Part shown: positions 21,948 through 33,724 of the stretch, piece by piece
Layout of the letters: each line of letters starts with the position of its first letter
Position numbering within the stretch: the stretch's first letter is position 1
Assembly (NCBI GenBank): GCA_010015745.1
Contig: ML978300.1
Span: forward strand, 1-64,000
Length of the DNA: 64,000 nucleotides
Origin: Setomelanomma holmii
Taxonomy: Eukaryota; Ascomycota; Dothideomycetes; Pleosporales; Phaeosphaeriaceae
Reading direction: 5' to 3'
Position numbers and translations under genes: made by a program
Notes under the pieces: generated by a model
What the model saw: the letters and a program-made list of their open reading frames with translations, nothing else
What the model was told of the DNA's origin: nothing
Database searches by the model: none

Positions 21948-24371
21948 CAGCGCTCCCAACAGCCAGCACTGCTGTGTACTGTAGTACTGCTTAATAAGCA
22001 GTAAGTAGCGAGGTGTTATTGGGTGTAGTAGAGTAGTCGTAGTGGTGACGATTTGGGAGTAGTAGTACTGCGCTACTGCCGTGTAACTTGGGGAAGAAAA
22101 TTTGCGCAGGCGGAGGCGCTGGGTGGCCTGCAACTGTCTCGTTTTCTTAGTAAACTACAAGTAACTTTCGACAGGAGCGCGCAACGCGTTGCGTTGTTGT
22201 TCTAGTGGAGGCGATAGAGGCGGTGGAGGCGGCGGAGGATAACTTGCCAAATTGTTTCGACCTCATCCTATCTTTCCAACCTCATCCCATCTTCAAAAAG
22301 CTACTCTCTCGCACAGTATGAGTCGACTGTCTCGCTCCTCGCACTTGCAAGCTGCCTCTATTGCCAGCGCTGTTGCTCCCATCTTTCACTCTGCTGGCAG
22401 CAAGAGGCTTGCCAAAGCTCGTGCCCAAACACCTCCATCTCCGAGCTTTTCAAGCGCCTCGGTGGCCACCTCGGTGGAGGCTACGAATGTGTATCCTGAG
22501 GATAAACTTGGTGTTGTAGGCGAGCGATTTCCGGTCAATTTCAGCCACATATACCTCGATGGCAAGCGGCTTTTGGCGTCACGCGTGGGCTACTCGATTC
22601 CAACAGAGAGATATATTGATCGCCTTTACCAATCTATTCGGAGACCACACTGGAGCTACTCAAGGCTCTGTCGTACGCGCCGTACTCAATGAATTCAAGA
22701 TCGCCCGAAAATTCCACTGCTTTGTGAGCGATAACGCGACGAGCAACGATAGCGAGCTCATTAAGAGCCTTAACCTGCATCTGAACATCGACATCTCAGC
22801 CGATAATCGCATACGCTGTGCAGGCCATATAATTAACCTCGTGGTTAAAGCAACAATATACGGCAATGGAGTAAGCCGCTGGGAAGAGGAGATAGCTGCT
22901 GCTGCTCCAAAGGATCAGTTTCAAAAATTTCGAGAGCTTGGTGTTGTAGGCAAGCTCCACAACTTCGTGAATACAGTGTGTGCATCCCACAAGCGGCGTG
23001 AGCTGTTCCAATTGATGCAGAAGCACGACGACGACGAGGCCTTATATACCTACAATACGCTGCAATTGCGACAAGCTGGAGGCGTCCGCTGGCACTCAGT
23101 CTGTCTCATGCTCCTCCGCTGCCTTGAGCTCAAGGACTCCATCAAGCGCTTCATCCGCCATCTTCGCCACGAGCAAACACATCCCGACGAACTCAATTAC
23201 AGCCCTATCACCGACGCGCTCTCAGACGACGATTGGGACGACGTTACTGAGCTTGTCGACTTTCTACAAGCTCCATACGAGCTCACAAAGCGCCTCGAGG
23301 GCTCCGCCAGCGTCTCTGGCTTTAGATCACTATGGCAAACTTTGCCTAACCTCCAAGCTCTGTGGGCACACTACAACGAGGCAAGCGAGCGCCCACACAC
23401 ACAAAGAAATCGATATTTTGAGTCAGCAGTCTCCTACGGCAAAGTAAAGCTTGATAGCTACTTTGACCTTATACTCCTACGACCTGACGTCAGCTTTTAC
23501 GCTGTAGCCACCGCGCTTCATCCCAAACTCCGCCTCAGCTGGTTCAAGACGCATTGGAAGCACTTTCCGCACTGGTATCGCAAGGCAGAGGCCTCCATCC
23601 GACGAGTCTTTAAGCAGTATACTGAGGCAGCTGAAGAGGCTGAGGATGAGCTCCATCTGCCACCTCCAAGTCGCCGGAAGCTCCCCAGTGGCAGCAGCAA
23701 TACTCTGTACAAGCGCACGATGGAGGTTGATCTCCATCTACTCACCAACGCCAAAGACAAGCGTTTGAAGCGAGTAAGCCAGCTTGACGAGTACTTTGAC
23801 TCTCTGCTATTTGACTATACTAACGGGAGTGAGACTGAGCTACTCCTACTCGACTCCGCCGATCCCTGGGCCTGGTGGCTTCAAGTAGGCCGCGAGCGGT
23901 ACCCTATGCTCTTTAAGATCGCTGGCGACTACTTATCAATCCCCTCCACAAGCTGCGAGTGCGAGCGCTCCTTCAGCAAAGCTAGACGAACAATAAGTGA
24001 CGATCGCAACTGCCTTGGAGCAGCAACAATCGAGGCTATACAACTACAGAAGAGCTGGCTGAGGCACGGCGTTGTGAACAGCTCACTCAAGGATCTCGAA
24101 ATTCTGGTGGGAAAAGCTGATAAAAAGCAGCCCAGGAAAGTAGCTGCTTCCCAAGCCAGTGACTTCTTCAGCGCTCCTTCACAGGCAAGCAGCTCCTTCA
24201 GCCAATCAGAGAGCTCCTACTGTCAGTAGATGGCTCGTGCAGCAGTACTACTGCTACGCGCAGCAAGGGCATCCCTTTATGTCACCACAGTCAGTAATTC
24301 ACTCTACTAGAGGCAGTACAGTAGCTAATCAAGCCAATCAGTAGCAGTAGTACTGGCTGTTGGGAGCGCTG
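21948..24371 (+). mobile_element. hAT-family DNA transposon 1 (2,424 bp, non-autonomous remnant)
   Basis: The left end CAGCGCTCCCAACAGCCAG is matched by the reverse complement of the right end, CAGCGCTCCCAACAGCCAG, a 19-bp perfect terminal inverted repeat. Similarity continues inward in GTACTGC-rich sequence. An imperfect 8-bp duplication flanks it. Inside is a transposase frame with a hAT C-terminal dimerisation region. The element sits inside a RING gene. GGCGGAGG-type simple repeats lie near 22205-22240, before the transposase. Subterminal AGTAGTACTGC motifs occur at both ends and may be transposase binding sites. Confidence 0.85.
22318..24229 (+). pseudogene. hAT transposase, internally deleted and frameshifted
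   Basis: ATG at 22318 opens a Ser-rich N-terminus that stays in frame to about 22620 (YSIPTERYID). The frame then changes and continues with FGDHTGA and FVSDNATSNDSE, which holds the second catalytic Asp. Later landmarks are RWHSVCLMLLRC, WWLQVGRERYPMLFKIAGDY, and the signature SIPSTSCECERSFSKARR of the hAT dimerisation domain. The BED zinc finger and the segment with the first catalytic Asp (usually before HTGA) are missing. At roughly 640 codons it is shorter than fungal hAT transposases of 700-900. It cannot be an active enzyme as it stands. Confidence 0.8.
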
Positions 24372-24379
24372 CGTGTACT
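24372..24379 (+). repeat. right target-site duplication of hAT element 1
   Basis: CGTGTACT directly follows the right terminus and matches the left copy at six of eight positions. Confidence 0.65.
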
Positions 24380-24653
24380 CAGCTCGATACCACACCACGC
24401 GACACATCGGACAGACATTAGCACCATCTTGTGTCGTGCGCCGAGAGAACAGCTTCGAGAGACAGCTGCCACAGAAGACATCGTTGCATGGTGGTTTACG
24501 TACCCGAATCGGTCGTCGCTCGCTCCGATCGTATTCTTCTATGCATATTGGACACGAAGCCTCTTCTGGTGGGTCATTTGGGCAACAAGGTCGAAGGCAA
24601 TCGCGTTGAAAGTCAGCAAATAGAGTCAGGCTGTTGATGTTTGCTTGCGCCAT

Positions 24654-25433
24654 GTTCGGAAGTGTGGTAGGACGCGTGTTACGTTGGGGCGTTCACTTGC
24701 TAAGCGTTTCTTAAAGTGAGAACCCTCTGAAAATCGAAGTTGCAAGAGGTAATGTAGCCAAAGATAATTATACATATCCGCTTCTGCTGCGGACGTTCCG
24801 TCTGAGATATTTTAGTCATGCCCTGTGAGTGATCGCATTTGCAAGATCATGCCAGAAGTTCAATAAATCCTAGGATAATAGTCGCTGTCGTTCTGGTAAT
24901 GTCGGAGTTGGCCAGGCGGGAGTTCACAGTCGAAGTCGACATCCCATGTGTCTATGATGAGCGCAAGATAACACAAAGAAAGATTCGAACGGTTCAGATT
25001 GATATTGGGACATTGCTCTCATCGCACCAAATGATTTGCCGGCGTACGATGCGCCCATCTGTTGAACCTCGTAGAATGCCAAGCCCTCACTAGTCGCAAA
25101 GCAGCTTAGAGGTTCACGGCGGAGTCGCCTTGAAAGAACGTCCGCACAACACCACCAACACGACCGCATCATAGAGACTACATTCGTCACAAGAAATATA
25201 GATGGAGGCACGCGATTTATTGCGAGTGTCGAGCAAGAACTGTCATTGAATTCGCTATCTAGGTAGCTTTAACTGCTGGCACCTATCACCAACCGAGGTA
25301 AAGTCATAACTCAAGATAGCACATTTCACCTTGCAGAATCTGACTATTTAAGAGGGAGAGAAGAAGCCCTCAGCCAGCGCGCCATCGTCTCGCTATTGCT
25401 CAAATATTTTGCAGAATGCTCATGTTCCACGTC
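24654..25433. other. intergenic, about 780 bp
   Basis: A minus-strand frame at 24924-25211 (95 codons) has no recognisable motif. It might be an upstream exon of the split RING gene, but I see no good splice pair. Otherwise nothing is seen. Confidence 0.35.
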
Positions 25434-26930
25434 TTACGCCTCTAAGACAGCCTTGTAGTCCCGTGCTGCACAGATTCGCGCCCGACAATTTGGGCACATC
25501 ACCTTGTCGCTGCCCATATACGCCCGATTGATCAGTCCTTCCAAAAATTCCTGATGAAGTATGTGCCCGCATACATGGAGCTTCACGATCGCTTCTGCGG
25601 ATTCTTTGAAGCCAATCTGACAGATTGCGCAAGATTCGTCGTCGTCCACCTCCGTCACCACCCGACCCATCTGTAGGGGATCGATTAGCGGACCGCTCGG
25701 CTCAACTGGTATGTCGATGACCGCTTCCTGGTCGCCATGAATGCCTTGAAGACGCAACGTACCTTCCACAGCGGCAGTGATTTGATCATGCGTGCCTTCT
25801 GGTCGGTAGTATTGCGGCACTTGATGTTCAGCGGCAGGGAGGTCCACAGGCTTCGAGAAATGATGAACTACCACCTCGCCCAAGAACTCAACGTCTTGCG
25901 GGGTGTACTCAGGTTTCGTCTCAATAGCGGCAGAGAAAATGTCCAGGTACACAACGTAGTGGAGGTGCTTGCAGTCAATTCCGGCTCTGATCAATTGTGG
26001 AATCACATGGTGGCAGAGATACTCGATATTTTCAGCGATGTTTGTCTCGCTCAGAATCATCCTCAGGAGAGGAGACATGTCAGAGAAGGGATGGTTCAGC
26101 ATGAGCTTCCACGCCCACAACATCTTCATCTTTCCTTCCCGCCAGATCTCTTGTCGGCGTTGCTGGTTGGCTGGATTTGTGCTCTGGTAGAGATTCAACA
26201 AATCGACCGCGTTCATCGCAAGCTTGACGAACTGCTGAATGATTCCTGTAAGCCGCTCTGTTCGGACGACGTTGCCCGCATTAGGCCACCCGCGATTCAA
26301 CATCACCAGCATCTTCTGTGTCGCGCTCGTCAGGCCAGGAAAGCTTTCTTTTGATGCCACTTGTACCTCAAAGTCCGAAGCCAGTTCTGCTTGAGCTAGG
26401 TAACCCATGGGGGTATTGAACGTGCCCACTAATGGCTTCAAGGTTCGATCAACGTCAGCCAATGGGTGGCAGGCACACTAGGTCATTCAATCATAGGTTC
26501 GGGTCACTGACTTGACATCGAAACCATTCGGAAATAGACCCTTACCGCTGAGCTCTCGAACACATACGCCGAGGAACTCCTCGAACGGAATGCTCAAGAT
26601 ATCTTTCTTCACTTGTGTCGATGCGCCGCCCAGGTAGATCTGATATGTAAAGTGTTGCTTGAGCATAGCCGTATTCGCAGCTCGTTGTTGTGGTTGATCC
26701 CATGTGTTGGAGCAGTGCATGGCTTCCACAGCCATGGCGATCAGCGCCTCGCGTATGTAAGTCACAACGCTCGCATAGTCCTTGATGTGAGTCTTGAGGA
26801 GGGATGTAAGGTACGGCAAAGGAATAGCTCGCAACTTAGCCGCCTGGCGCGCATTGGTCTGAGCGGGCGTTGTTGAGAGTTGATACCTTTCCTGAATTCC
26901 AATGAAGCCTACAGAGAAGAGTGCTGCCAT
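25434..26930 (-). CDS. RING-domain protein, paralogue 1 of a local family (about 480-520 aa)
   Basis: Two frames must be joined: 26930-about 26530 (ATG at 26930, frame open upstream to 27038) and about 26480-25434. The intron ends probably at GACCTAG near 26479, and its donor is uncertain (GTTTCG giving 47 bp, or GTCAAG). The long N-terminal region is helical, with FVKLAMNAVDLLNLYQ, MLWAWKLMLNHPFSDM and LLRMILSETNIAENIE. The RING is at the C-terminus: CAIC, CGH, LH, then Phe (HQEF) where the sixth ligand Cys is expected, and CPNC. Loss of one ligand may impair zinc binding. It is divergent from its paralogue at 27195. E3-ligase function is only inferred. Confidence 0.6.
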
Positions 26931-27194
26931 CACTAATAGTGAGGGGAGATCCCCTTGGGGCAAACCTGGGCAGTTATATAGTGCCGTCACCTCGAGAATG
27001 TTTGCACAATGGCTTAGTGGCGCACTTCGCGGCCACACAGACCTTGGAGGCTCGCGGCAATAGCACTTTCACTGTATCTACACAGTGCAAGACTCTGCAT
27101 AATATCGATAGGACATACCTGGGCATTTCTCGAACTTATATACTCTCCCTAACAGACTGTAAGCATCATCATCTGACCACTCTGGAGGTTGGAA
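26931..27194. promoter_or_regulatory. shared upstream region of two divergent RING paralogues
   Basis: 264 bp separate the two start codons. Minus-strand codons upstream of 26930 stay open, so the minus start is not certain. No clear TATA box is seen. Confidence 0.4.
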
Positions 27195-28655
27195 ATGGCG
27201 GACACATTGTGTCCTGAATGCTTTCCCATCCCTCAGCTAATCCGCTACTTTAAAAGCATCGCTAACGAGAATAGCCCGTTTCTTATCGACCACGTACGCA
27301 TTTCTACCTCGCTTCGCATCCTCAATGCGGTCGTCCTGGCGACGATTGCTGTTCACTGCGATGGAGATTATGCGCCGACTCCAGAGTTCATTGTAACTTC
27401 TGCCCTCGATGACCTCGTGCAGCAGCGTCACTTTCAAATCTTGTACATGGCAGACTTTGACTTCGTCAGCTTTGTCCGCTTTGTGCTACCTCTCGTACCC
27501 AGCCTGAAAGATTTCGACCTACTCGCTACCATTGCTACGACGCAGGGGTTTCACCGCCAATTGGGGAACTGTGGCTCATCAGATGTGCGCTGCACGAGTC
27601 TACCGACCCGGACCACACATTGGCCCCTATCCTAGGTGAATACCTCAAAGTCCAGCCATACTCATTCGCAAATTGTGACCGAGCCGAGACCTTTGATCGT
27701 CTCGGTCTGTCATCGTGCTTGGACATCGATTCGTCACGTCCCTTGCCCGAGATAGCGATTGCAATTCGCCAAGTCACTGCACTCCGGCCTAGCGATTCGC
27801 GACTCTGTGGTGAATATGCCCTCTACCACGTCATGCGTTGTTTCGTCCAAATGGGCCTAAACACCGTGGACGCATGGCACTTACGTCGGCGTGCGGGACA
27901 GGGAAGTGAACTCTGCGATCATGTTCAGGAATATCAGATCAAAGAAGGAGTGCGCATAGCCTGGTGGCTTACTATGCGGAATCCACACTCGGGCATCGCG
28001 TTCCCTCTCCGAGCAATCCTAGCTCGGACAGACATCGAGGGTACCATGGACGAGTTAACTAATGGTCGAATCCCGAGCTTTGTGAATTGCGGAACTCCTA
28101 TCAAGTTTGTCTCGGTCGAAATCTTTAGATTTGTCATGGACGCTGTTATAGACGCCCTGTCAGTTTCTCTCCTAGCAGATGGAGATGAAGTTCGCCGAGT
28201 AATCAACAAGGTCTGGATTTCGTCCGATGGAACCATTCGCGATCGCGACAGATATGCATACTTTCGTCCTTGGCGACTGCCAAACGAAGTTCACCACGTC
28301 ATACCAACATCAGAATGCGATGAAACGCTCCGTACAATGCTGCGGCAGCACTCACAAGACATTGCGACGTCTGAGGACACCTCCAATCTCCAACTGCTAG
28401 GCGAGCCCATTCCCTCTTGACATCACCATGCGTGTTGCTCCAGTCTCAGATGAGCCTTGCGCAATATGTCAAGAGCCATTCGGCTGCGACCCGGATCATC
28501 TGGATTATTTGCAGCTCAAGACCTGCGACCATCACTTTTGTACACCTTGCCTGGACGATCTCATCAACGATCTGTACGTCGGTCGTGACAATGTGCCATG
28601 TCCTTTGTGTCGGGTGGCGATCTGTCCGCGCCGACCACTGGCACGAGTCGACTGA
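27195..28655 (+). pseudogene. RING-domain protein, paralogue 2, with two frameshifts
   Basis: ATG at 27195 (MADTLCPECF). The frame changes near 27540 (between LLATIATT and AGVSPPIGELWLIR) and again near 28408 (between LLGEP and LDITMRV). Neither change can be an intron because the flanking sequence is continuous coding. The middle matches paralogue 1: FVQMGLNTVDAWHL versus FVKLAMNAVDLLNL, and PLRAILARTDIEGTM versus LLRMILSETNIAENI. The C-terminal RING is complete here: CAIC, CDH, FC, PC, CPLC. So the RING is intact but the gene is broken, unless the indels are assembly errors. Confidence 0.65.
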
Positions 28656-29229
28656 GATTGCCCTACAAGGCTATTTCTTGGATGTTGCTGAGACGGAGTG
28701 CAATCAAATTGTATGGCAGGACCTGTTCGTTGGGAGTTGAGACCCTGGATGGACTCACTGCACATACACCCACAAATATTGCGACACTTCGGGTTCCTGG
28801 AATTTTCATAGAAATAGACGCACCGAACCCCAAGAAGCCCCTAGCCCAATACTTCGATCTTTCTGTGTTTTGTGTGAAAAGTGTATTCTACATTAGTAAA
28901 TCTTTCTTGGCTGGTGGTACCGAACGGCGCTTGAGCTGGATAGATCCACGGTTCGTGGTCTGATACCAATCAAATTCCTCTTTTAGGCTAGCGCAATGTG
29001 GATAGAGTTCAAACCTCCCAGCTATATGTAGCAAGACAGTCCTTGCAGTTTTCATCTTCATATTTTACACCTGACCTCCGATTCCCATTCAGCACTTTGC
29101 ACAATTGCACCTTGCGTAACACAACACACGCTCGACATACCCACCATCACATCGTAATTGAATTGATCTTCACCATGCAGCAATCCGGTGTTGCTGTTAT
29201 CGACCGAATCGTGGCCGTTTCGAAAGGCT
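28656..29229. other. intergenic between convergent RING genes
   Basis: 574 bp between the 3' ends of two RING paralogues on opposite strands. No further feature is supported. Confidence 0.4.
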
Positions 29230-30178
29230 TCAAGCACCGCGAGCTGACTCTGTGCGTATTCGCAAAGACAGCTTCACACATCGCCGAATGCGATCACAAC
29301 TCCGCGTCAAACGGGCACGATAGCCAGAACTTCCGAAAGCACATACTTCGTGATTGCCCCATACGATTTTTCTCGGTCTGTGGTCTGAGAAGGCCTTTAA
29401 GCGCTTCGTCCTTGATGGCGCAATCTCCAGTCGACAAAGTGGGCAGCGGTCGGAGTACTTCGATATGCCGTTGATAAGCATTTGCAGGCAACCGTAATGC
29501 AAGCAGTGGCCACACCCCATCTTCACAGGGATACCGTCGCACAGCATGTCGCTAACATCGAGAGCGTCAAGATATATGGAACAGTCGGGCTCGGGCAAGT
29601 CTGAGGCGAGTACTAAGGCTTTGGCGTAGATTCGACGCGCAGGTCTGGTCCAATTGGTTCAAAACAGACTTCAAATAATCATCATAGTCAACGTCTTCCT
29701 CGTCTTCATCGTCTTCTGTATCGTCTTCGTATCTTAGCCTAAGAAGGCCCTCGAACATGATACACCGCCAACCTGGCTCCGGTAATGTGGTGGGATCGAG
29801 GAGCTCTGCCATATCATTTGCCGAAATGGCCGCCCGAATATGCTGAACGCAAGAGCCGCCGTAGGGCATGGCCGTTTGGAGCAGTCCTCGGACAAACCTG
29901 TGAAACAAGTGCCAGCGTATCTCAGAACAGGTATTATTGGCTGCATCCAAGGTCACTGCAATCGCAACCGCGTCGCCAAGTAAGAGCTTGAATATGCCAC
30001 GAAAGTTGATCAGAGCAAGCCGTAATCGAATAGTGCCGTCCGCTTCTGACAGCGGGTTCGACATCGTAAGGTGATGTTGCTTGACAAGGGGAGTTATATT
30101 TGAGTCTATTCGTTCGTCGGTCAATGGTTCCTCGGTGGAAAGTATGTAGTTTGCCACTGTCTGGACGATCGGCCCAAT
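29230..30178 (-). pseudogene. RING-domain protein, probable paralogue 3, with stop, frameshift and lost zinc ligand
   Basis: The frame running from 30178 contains ALINFRGIFKLLLGDA, LFHRFVRGLLQTAMPYG and HIRAAISANDMAELLDP, which line up with the helical region of the two neighbouring paralogues. It shifts frame near 29637 and continues as ASDLPEPD into the RING: CSIY (Tyr for the second Cys; TAT, one G-to-A step from TGT), CGHCLH, GC, CPLC. An acidic run (EDDTEDDEDEEDVDYDD) precedes the RING. Upstream the frame is interrupted by TAA at 30181-30179 and then stays open to about 30290, so the original N-terminus lies further out. Confidence 0.6.
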
Positions 30179-32223
30179 TTATTCGACAACAATGTCGATG
30201 GCCAAGTCGTTGACGTACACTGTGCTCAATATATGGTGAAGATAGCCGCAGAGCAGATGGAGAGATAGAGTGCATGAATATAAGTAGACGTAACGAACAG
30301 TCGCCAGTGGTTACAGAAAGCTTGCCCTGATGTTGAGGGATCACGTTCGCTCCACATGGAAATACCTGTTCCTCGGTAAGCCTGCTAGCAAACACGGAAG
30401 TCAAGAGCGCCGGATAGATTTGGACTCGGACGAAGAAACTCCTGTATCCCGGCGCAGAGGGAAGCTGAACGTAATGTCTACCCTAGGATATTAGCGAGCA
30501 AGCTGGCGTTACAACAATTAAGCTTGCTTGTACGTAAAATCAGCCGAAGACCTCAACGCGTATCATTTTTCCGTCCGGACTTTAGAACTCTGCTGGGCAG
30601 CTGCGCCATGACAGCTGCGGCTCCTCGCGATACTTGACGACATATTTATCGAAACGTAGCTGTGACAGCCAAATGAAAGACGTGTTTCGCTTGAACTCTG
30701 CCTTTGAGCAAATAAGGCGCGTACAGTGTCCTGCGTGAACCATTTCGTCAGAGCGTGGTGTTGCTACAGCCACAGCGAGCTGCGCCATTACAGTCGTTAG
30801 AGCGCAAGATTAGTCTTTGGTCCCCTTAGTTTCGAGACGGTCAGGAGTAATCTGAGCGCGAAAACTGAAGGTCGTCTTAAGCGCACAGTAGTGCATGATA
30901 GCGCGGGCGATCGTCATCCGGAGCGACAGGCCGCGGTGACGGGATGACGTCGATCAGTACGCTCGTAGCTAGGGGGCTACCACTTCGAGCACCAAGATTC
31001 GATAAGGCTGTGGTGCTAACTGCGTTGAGGAGAACATGGCTACCGGAATGTTGGTGCTGTTTGATGAGGAAGTGAGATCTGCATCTGCGCGATTGGCGTT
31101 GTAGATCCTAATTCTCGGCATGGCACTTCCACATTTAGCGCATCCTGATTTCCACTTTCCCATGCACAACGCACCTCCTGTTTTTATCGATTGCCATGAC
31201 CTCGGATTGTCGCCTCTTTTGCCAAAATGACAGCCTGGAAATCGCAGCTTCCGAAGCACGCCGTTCGAATGTACCATACTTGCAATGACGACATGCAACC
31301 AGAAGAGGTGCATGAGACAAATGTGTTACACCACCGCAGGAAACATTTTGGCTCTCTGTTGAAAAGCTCGAGGTGACCAGAGTCAATTTAGATCTCAATG
31401 GACGCCTGGTCATGTCAGGGGAAAGAGACAGTGCTTGCAAGGGTGATCCCCACGACCTCGAAACGGCTCCTGCGTTCGCCTTCATGTCGAGGCGTGCTGT
31501 TACATGCCCTATGCATGTGCTGAAGCAGTTTACAACACTACGACTGCCATTGGCCATCTCAACATCCCCACAAAGACAGTCCGGCAAAGCGAGTTCCGAA
31601 TCGCAACGTCTTCTTGACGTCGTGGGATATAATGCATCACTTGCATATTCGCGTTCGCATCTAATAATTCCCGGAGGCACCATGCACTCCAAGCGAACCT
31701 TAGCGGCGGCACATCAGTCGACTTGGCCTCTTTTGTGAAGAACTTCATCTCACTCTTCGCGGCCTCGAGATCTCAAAACGTAGCTGACCCAATCGGACTG
31801 TCTCCGTTGTCAGCGTGGCTAACCTCAATACCTTTTCTGTGACGATGAACTCCGTCCGTGGAGCCTTAGCGACGGCTGCGAAACTCCGCAACACCACCAC
31901 TAGAGTGCAGATCTATATACGGTCCCAAAACGTCGTGGAGCTGAGCTATCGAAAAGGAGTAATACTCGATATGTGACTGGACGGAATCCCGATCGTCATC
32001 CCCACTGTATTAGCGAATTCTCCATGCGCAGCTCTGAACATCAGCTTGACTGACGATCGCGATGCGGATGTCCAACTGCACGGTCATACTGCAACAACCG
32101 TCCACCTGGTAACTCTATGCTCGGCGACTGAGAGGTAGATCTTCCTCCCACCGGGGTAGGGAAGGATAAGTCAGCTCAGCTTGCTAAAGTGCCTCCACAA
32201 AATTGCTGAGTATGAAGAATCTG
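30179..32223. other. 2-kb interval without a supportable gene
   Basis: The first 110 bp are the decayed 5' part of the RING paralogue. The rest carries short frames on both strands. One minus-strand frame with ATG at 30788 (68 codons) and one at 31748-31530 (72 codons) might be relics, but have no family match. Confidence 0.35.
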
Positions 32224-32230
32224 TATAAAT
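32224..32230 (+). promoter_or_regulatory. TATA box of the peroxidase gene
   Basis: TATAAAT lies 97 bp before the ATG at 32327, followed by a pyrimidine-rich leader. Confidence 0.55.
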
Positions 32231-32326
32231 GCCCACCTTGAGTCTCACACCATTCTATTGCTGCCTCAAACGCTTTTCTAATTCTTCCGTTTTTTTCTGG
32301 TGTATACATTCGCCTGTTCACCCACC

Positions 32327-33724
32327 ATGAAATTCACTCAAGCAATTGTGCTGGCTCTGCCAGCCTTCGCTGCCGCCTTCCCAGGCATGGCCGGCGTCAA
32401 CTCTCGCGCCGAACTCGAGGACTACATCCGCAGCGAGATCAAGCGCGAGCAGCTCGAGGGCCGCAAGGCGAAGCCTCAATTGCTCAACCCCGTTGGCAAG
32501 CTGCTCGGTGCTCTCGGTGACACTGTCTCCGGACTTTTGAACTCAGTCGGCAGCGCCATTGTTGTCGCGGACAACAAACGTCCAGAGGAAGGATATGAGT
32601 TCATTGCTCCTGGTCCTGGTGACTCTCGTGGCCCCTGCCCTGGTTTGAACCTGCTGGCCAACTATGGCTACCTTCCTCGCGATGGATATGTCAACTTCGG
32701 CCAGGTCCTCGAGGCTACGTCTCGTGGCTTCAACATGGGTACGGATCTTGCTACGGTCCTCGCCACCTTTGCTGTCCTGGGCAGTGGAGATCTTGATGGA
32801 CTCTCCTTCTACCTTGGCTCTGGCAAGAACGGCATCGGTGGTTTGAACCGCCACTCTGTCGTTGAGGCTGATGTCTCACCCAACCGCGAGGGTATGTTTG
32901 CTGTTTCGCATCGACCCTGAACCTTCACTAACACCATGATAGACTATTACAACGGCTGCGGTGACAACCACCACCTCTCCTCCCGCCTCGTCAAGCAGAT
33001 GGTCGGCTATGCCGCCGAAGATCCCAACAAGGAATTCTCCTTGAACGTCATGGCCAACCACTACGCCCAGAGCGCCGGCTTCTCCAAGCAGTACAACCCA
33101 TATCTCTACTACTTCCCCTTCCCCCAGATCGTCAGTCTGGGCGCCTTCGCCTTCTACCCCAACTTCTTTTCCAACGGCACCTACGGCGCCGGCGGTGTCG
33201 CCAACTACCGCAGCATCATGAGCATCATTGGCGCCGAGTACGACGAGGATACTAGCGAGTTCAAGTACGTGCCTGAGAGGTGGCCCGAGGAAGGCTGGTA
33301 CCGTCGTGCCACCCCATACGGCGCAGTGCAAGCGCTTACCGAGGCCTTCACTCTCATCTACACACGCAACATCATCGTCCCAGCGGTTGCACAGGTCGGC
33401 ACACCCAACCTAAGCGTCCAGACCTTTCTTTGCAATATCTACCAAGGTATCAACTCCATCACTCCTCTTGTGCTGGGTGGAACTGAGGAGGAGACTGCTA
33501 AGGCGGTCACTTGGGCATTGAGCGTGCTTGACCCCATCCTCAGTAAGACGGCGCTCGGTTGCCCCGACAGCGTCATCTCGCCAAACGAGCTCTTCCCCAA
33601 CTCTCAGCAGGAGGGCGGACCTGTTGTGCCACCGAGGGTGCCTTCGGATGCTAACACGGGTGACAACGTGTACAACCAAATCTACTTCACAAACGCGCCG
33701 AAGACGCCTCAGTGCTCGCAGTAG
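32327..33724 (+). CDS. secreted heme-thiolate peroxidase (chloroperoxidase/unspecific peroxygenase family), 448 aa
   Basis: Exon 1 is 32327-32891 and exon 2 is 32943-33724. The 51-bp intron has GTATGT, CACTAAC and ATGATAG. A signal peptide (MKFTQAIVLALPAFAAAFPG) is followed by a pro-region. GPCPGLNLLANYGYLPRDGY carries the PCP motif whose Cys (about 104) ligates heme. NRHSVVEADVSPNRED is the metal-site motif, EAD here where short members have EHD and long ones EGD. Then come CGDNHHLSSRLV and, towards the end, PEEGWYRRATPYG, which probably holds the acid-base Glu. Family members use H2O2 to halogenate or oxygenate substrates outside the cell. The specific substrate cannot be told. The gene looks intact. 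Confidence 0.9.

Larger units (their letters stand above)
21323..24653 (-). pseudogene. RING/coiled-coil/membrane protein gene split by a hAT transposon
   Basis: The 5' part (24653-24372) encodes a RING: CPIC, then CND (Asp where His is usual), FCGSC, CPMC. The transposon occupies 24371-21948. The 3' part (21947-21323) continues in the same frame once one target-site copy is removed (RAEY then MSEIA). It encodes a charged helix with ARLRDREERHKAY, then after a frameshift near 21570 REIALRERR, LEELAAREMLLL and a probable membrane helix YIVDILVIPLVLGFALW. The 3' part also carries an in-frame TAG and an in-frame TAA. The gene was probably a membrane-anchored RING E3-like protein and is now dead. 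The true N-terminus may be further upstream. Confidence 0.75.

Noticed and set aside
28998..29474. Plus-strand frame of 158 codons
   Set aside because: Its second half is antisense to the RING domain of paralogue 3 and it has no motif of its own.
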